A stretch of DNA of 64,000 nucleotides from Chloroflexota bacterium (GTDB lineage: Bacteria; Chloroflexota; Anaerolineae; Aggregatilineales; Phototrophicaceae). A model generated the notes under the pieces. That model made no database searches. It was not told the origin of the DNA and saw only the letters and a list, made by a program, of their open reading frames with translations. Location: positions 21,785 through 85,784 of the forward strand of contig WTGB01000155.1 of assembly GCA_011523735.1 (NCBI GenBank), read 5' to 3'. Below, in pieces: positions 62,590 to 64,000 of the stretch. Position 1 is the first letter of the stretch. Every line of letters starts with the position of its first letter. Both the position numbers and the translations under genes were made by a program.

Positions 62590-63507
62590 ATGAGCAGACA
62601 GACCGAATCGCCAGAAAGCTGGGCAATTCAAACCCTGGACGAGGACATCGGAGCCTGGCGGAAATTCAAGCGAAGTCGATTTGCCTTTGCCGTTCGGCAT
62701 AACCCGCTATCGATACTGGGTTTGATTATTCTGGTCTTGTTGATCTTTATGGTGCTGTGGCCGGAGTTATTCACCTCTCAAAGCGCCACCTTGCTCAATT
62801 TGCGGAACAAATTCCTGAGTCCATCCGCTGACCACCTCTTCGGCACGGACCACATGGGGGTAGACATTTTCTCGCGGGTGGTTTATGCCGCACGCACAAC
62901 TATATGGGTCGTAGTTGTCGTACTGAGTATTGCGACTGGGCTGGGTTTTATTGTCGGTTCGCTGGCGGCATACATGGGGGGACGGGTTGACAGCATTCTG
63001 ATGCGCTTGACGGATGTCTGGATGGCTTTTCCTTCGCTCGTGCTCGCCATCGCCTTGAACGCGGCTTTGGGAAGGGGCTTGTTTCAGACGGTGATAGCGG
63101 TTGGCTTTTCCTGGTGGCCTTCTTATGCGCGGCTGGTGCGGGCGCAGGTCTTGAGCGTCAAGAATGAAGAATATGTCCTGGCAGCCAGAGCCCTTGGAGC
63201 GAGCCATTTTCGGATAATCGTGCGGCATATCATCCGAAACGGATTCGACCCTATCATTGTGAACATCACGATAGATGTCGGCTTTGTCGCGCTCGCCACC
63301 GCCGGTCTGAGTTTTCTGGGATTGGGCATCGAGCCGCCCACGCCGGAATGGGGCCGTATGGTAGCCGAGGGACGCGATTACTTGCTCGATCAATGGTGGG
63401 CGTCTACCTTTCCCGGTCTGGCGCTGTTTATGTTTGTGGTCGGGTTCAATTTGCTCGGCGAGCTTGTGAGAGACTGGCTCGACCCGAGTAACGTCGGGCG
63501 GAGATGA
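62590..63507 (+). CDS. Peptide ABC transporter permease, DppC type
   Basis: This 305-residue second permease has an N-terminal cytoplasmic segment (GAWRKFKRSRFAFAVRHNPLSILGLIIL), the typical HLFGTDHMGVDIFSRVVYAARTT after the first helix, and the EAA loop EEYVLAARALGASHFRIIVRHIIRNG. It ends in the DppC pattern FLGLGIEPPTPEWGRMVAEGRDYLLDQWWASTFPGLALF. It pairs with the upstream DppB-type protein to form the channel. ATG 62590 is used; the ribosome-binding site is weak, which fits translational coupling. Confidence 0.94.
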   Translation: MSRQTESPESWAIQTLDEDIGAWRKFKRSRFAFAVRHNPLSILGLIILVLLIFMVLWPELFTSQSATLLNLRNKFLSPSADHLFGTDHMGVDIFSRVVYAARTTIWVVVVVLSIATGLGFIVGSLAAYMGGRVDSILMRLTDVWMAFPSLVLAIALNAALGRGLFQTVIAVGFSWWPSYARLVRAQVLSVKNEEYVLAARALGASHFRIIVRHIIRNGFDPIIVNITIDVGFVALATAGLSFLGLGIEPPTPEWGRMVAEGRDYLLDQWWASTFPGLALFMFVVGFNLLGELVRDWLDPSNVGRR

Positions 63508-63612
63508 TAAGGAGGAAGAACCTAGCTTTGTAATTTTCAAGACATCAGACCGAGTCGATTTTGCGCGAAACGGGCAGGTCGCACTCCATTTGCCAAATAG
63601 AGGAGGTATGTA

Positions 63613-64000
63613 ATGCGCTCACATGTGTTTTGGGACCAATTTGCCGATATTTCTGTCAATAGACTTGTCAATCCGGGGAAAGGTGAACCGTTCCTGATTG
63701 TCGCCGACCCCAAGAATGATCTGAATCTGGCTGAAGCGCTGCTTTCGGCTGGTCTCCGCTCCGGCGCAAACACCACTTTGATCATCAAAGACTGGTACGA
63801 AGAAGGGACTGTCAGCGATCCGGGTCCCATCGTTAACAATGCCGTTTTGAACAGCAAGTATGTGCTAACGCTGTGTGGCGGCATGGTGCGCGCCCCGGCA
63901 ATGCAAGAAGCGCGCAGGAATGGCACGCGCCACTTATCCACGGTTGTGGAAGGCATCGAGGACTATTGCATCGCCGCGCTGGTCAACGTTGATCTCGACA
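63613..64000 (+). CDS. Aminopeptidase-like protein (M29-like), 3' end cut by window edge
   Basis: The first 129 codons are visible. The start ATG 63613 has a perfect AGGAGG six bases upstream. The segment EPFLIVADPKNDLNLAEALLSAGLRSGANTTLIIKDWY resembles the N-terminal alpha/beta domain of thermophilic M29 aminopeptidases and of the related 2,5-dihydroxypyridine dioxygenase NicX, and YVLTLCGGMVRAPAMQEARRNGTRHLSTVVEG continues that pattern. The catalytic region is outside the window, so the two cannot be separated. Its place behind a peptide transporter favours a peptidase. Confidence 0.6.
   Translation, partial: MRSHVFWDQFADISVNRLVNPGKGEPFLIVADPKNDLNLAEALLSAGLRSGANTTLIIKDWYEEGTVSDPGPIVNNAVLNSKYVLTLCGGMVRAPAMQEARRNGTRHLSTVVEGIEDYCIAALVNVDLD

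Overview
The window is about 64 kb of a GC-rich bacterial chromosome with densely packed genes on both strands. Two long double-AAA ClpC unfoldases, a SARP/BTAD-type regulator, an ALDH16-like fused aldehyde dehydrogenase, Thr/Pro-rich membrane proteins with SH3b domains and many small intergenic palindromes suggest a heterotrophic member of the Chloroflexota (Anaerolineae-like). That is an inference from gene content; no rRNA or other marker settles it. No prophage, transposase or CRISPR array was seen.

Layout. 1-5.6 kb: an amino-acid ABC transporter (permease cut by the window edge; a binding protein made of two near-identical domains) and a small catabolic set (TIM-barrel isomerase, FAD oxidoreductase, galactonate dehydratase DgoD). 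5.6-7.6 kb: a cation/proton antiporter with a PII-like partner, then tRNA-Gln and a terminator. 7.6-11 kb: an operon of M20 amidohydrolase, aminotransferase and 2-oxoglutarate dioxygenase. 11-17.9 kb: ferredoxin-NADP reductase, an M24 peptidase, selA, a SARP-like regulator and a cyclophilin. 18-19.8 kb: an XRE/ImmA-IrrE + DUF4411 toxin-antitoxin-like pair with its own promoter and operator candidate. 19.9-24.9 kb: ALDH16-like enzyme, M20 hydrolase, exonuclease III.

25-29.8 kb is the most unusual region. It holds a minus-strand array of membrane-anchored GIY-YIG (T5orf172-like) and SH3b proteins arranged as a duplicated two-gene unit. One member has an intact-looking nuclease motif and three are degenerate. 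A small SH3b protein and a duplicated 3' end of the exonuclease III gene lie beside it. 30-33 kb: three unknown or poorly known genes, two of them secreted or anchored. 33-41 kb: polyphosphate kinase, an EthD-like protein, a uracil-DNA glycosylase-like protein, a membrane protein, a flavin/F420 oxidoreductase, NAD synthetase and an RDD protein. 41-47 kb: a HisD-family dehydrogenase, a MetE-like protein, a cupin, a methyltransferase and FolC. 47-50 kb: a polysaccharide flippase and a glycosyltransferase. 50-58 kb: two ClpC ATPases flanking a four-S1-domain RNA-binding protein. 58-64 kb: an oligopeptide ABC transporter bracketed by peptidase-like genes.

At least eight intergenic copies of a short palindrome (GGGCGACTCA...GAGTCGCCCCTACA) and longer composite repeats are scattered between 22 and 58 kb. 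One repeat supplies the C-terminal codons of a gene. Both substrate-binding-protein genes are followed by a strong hairpin before their permease gene.
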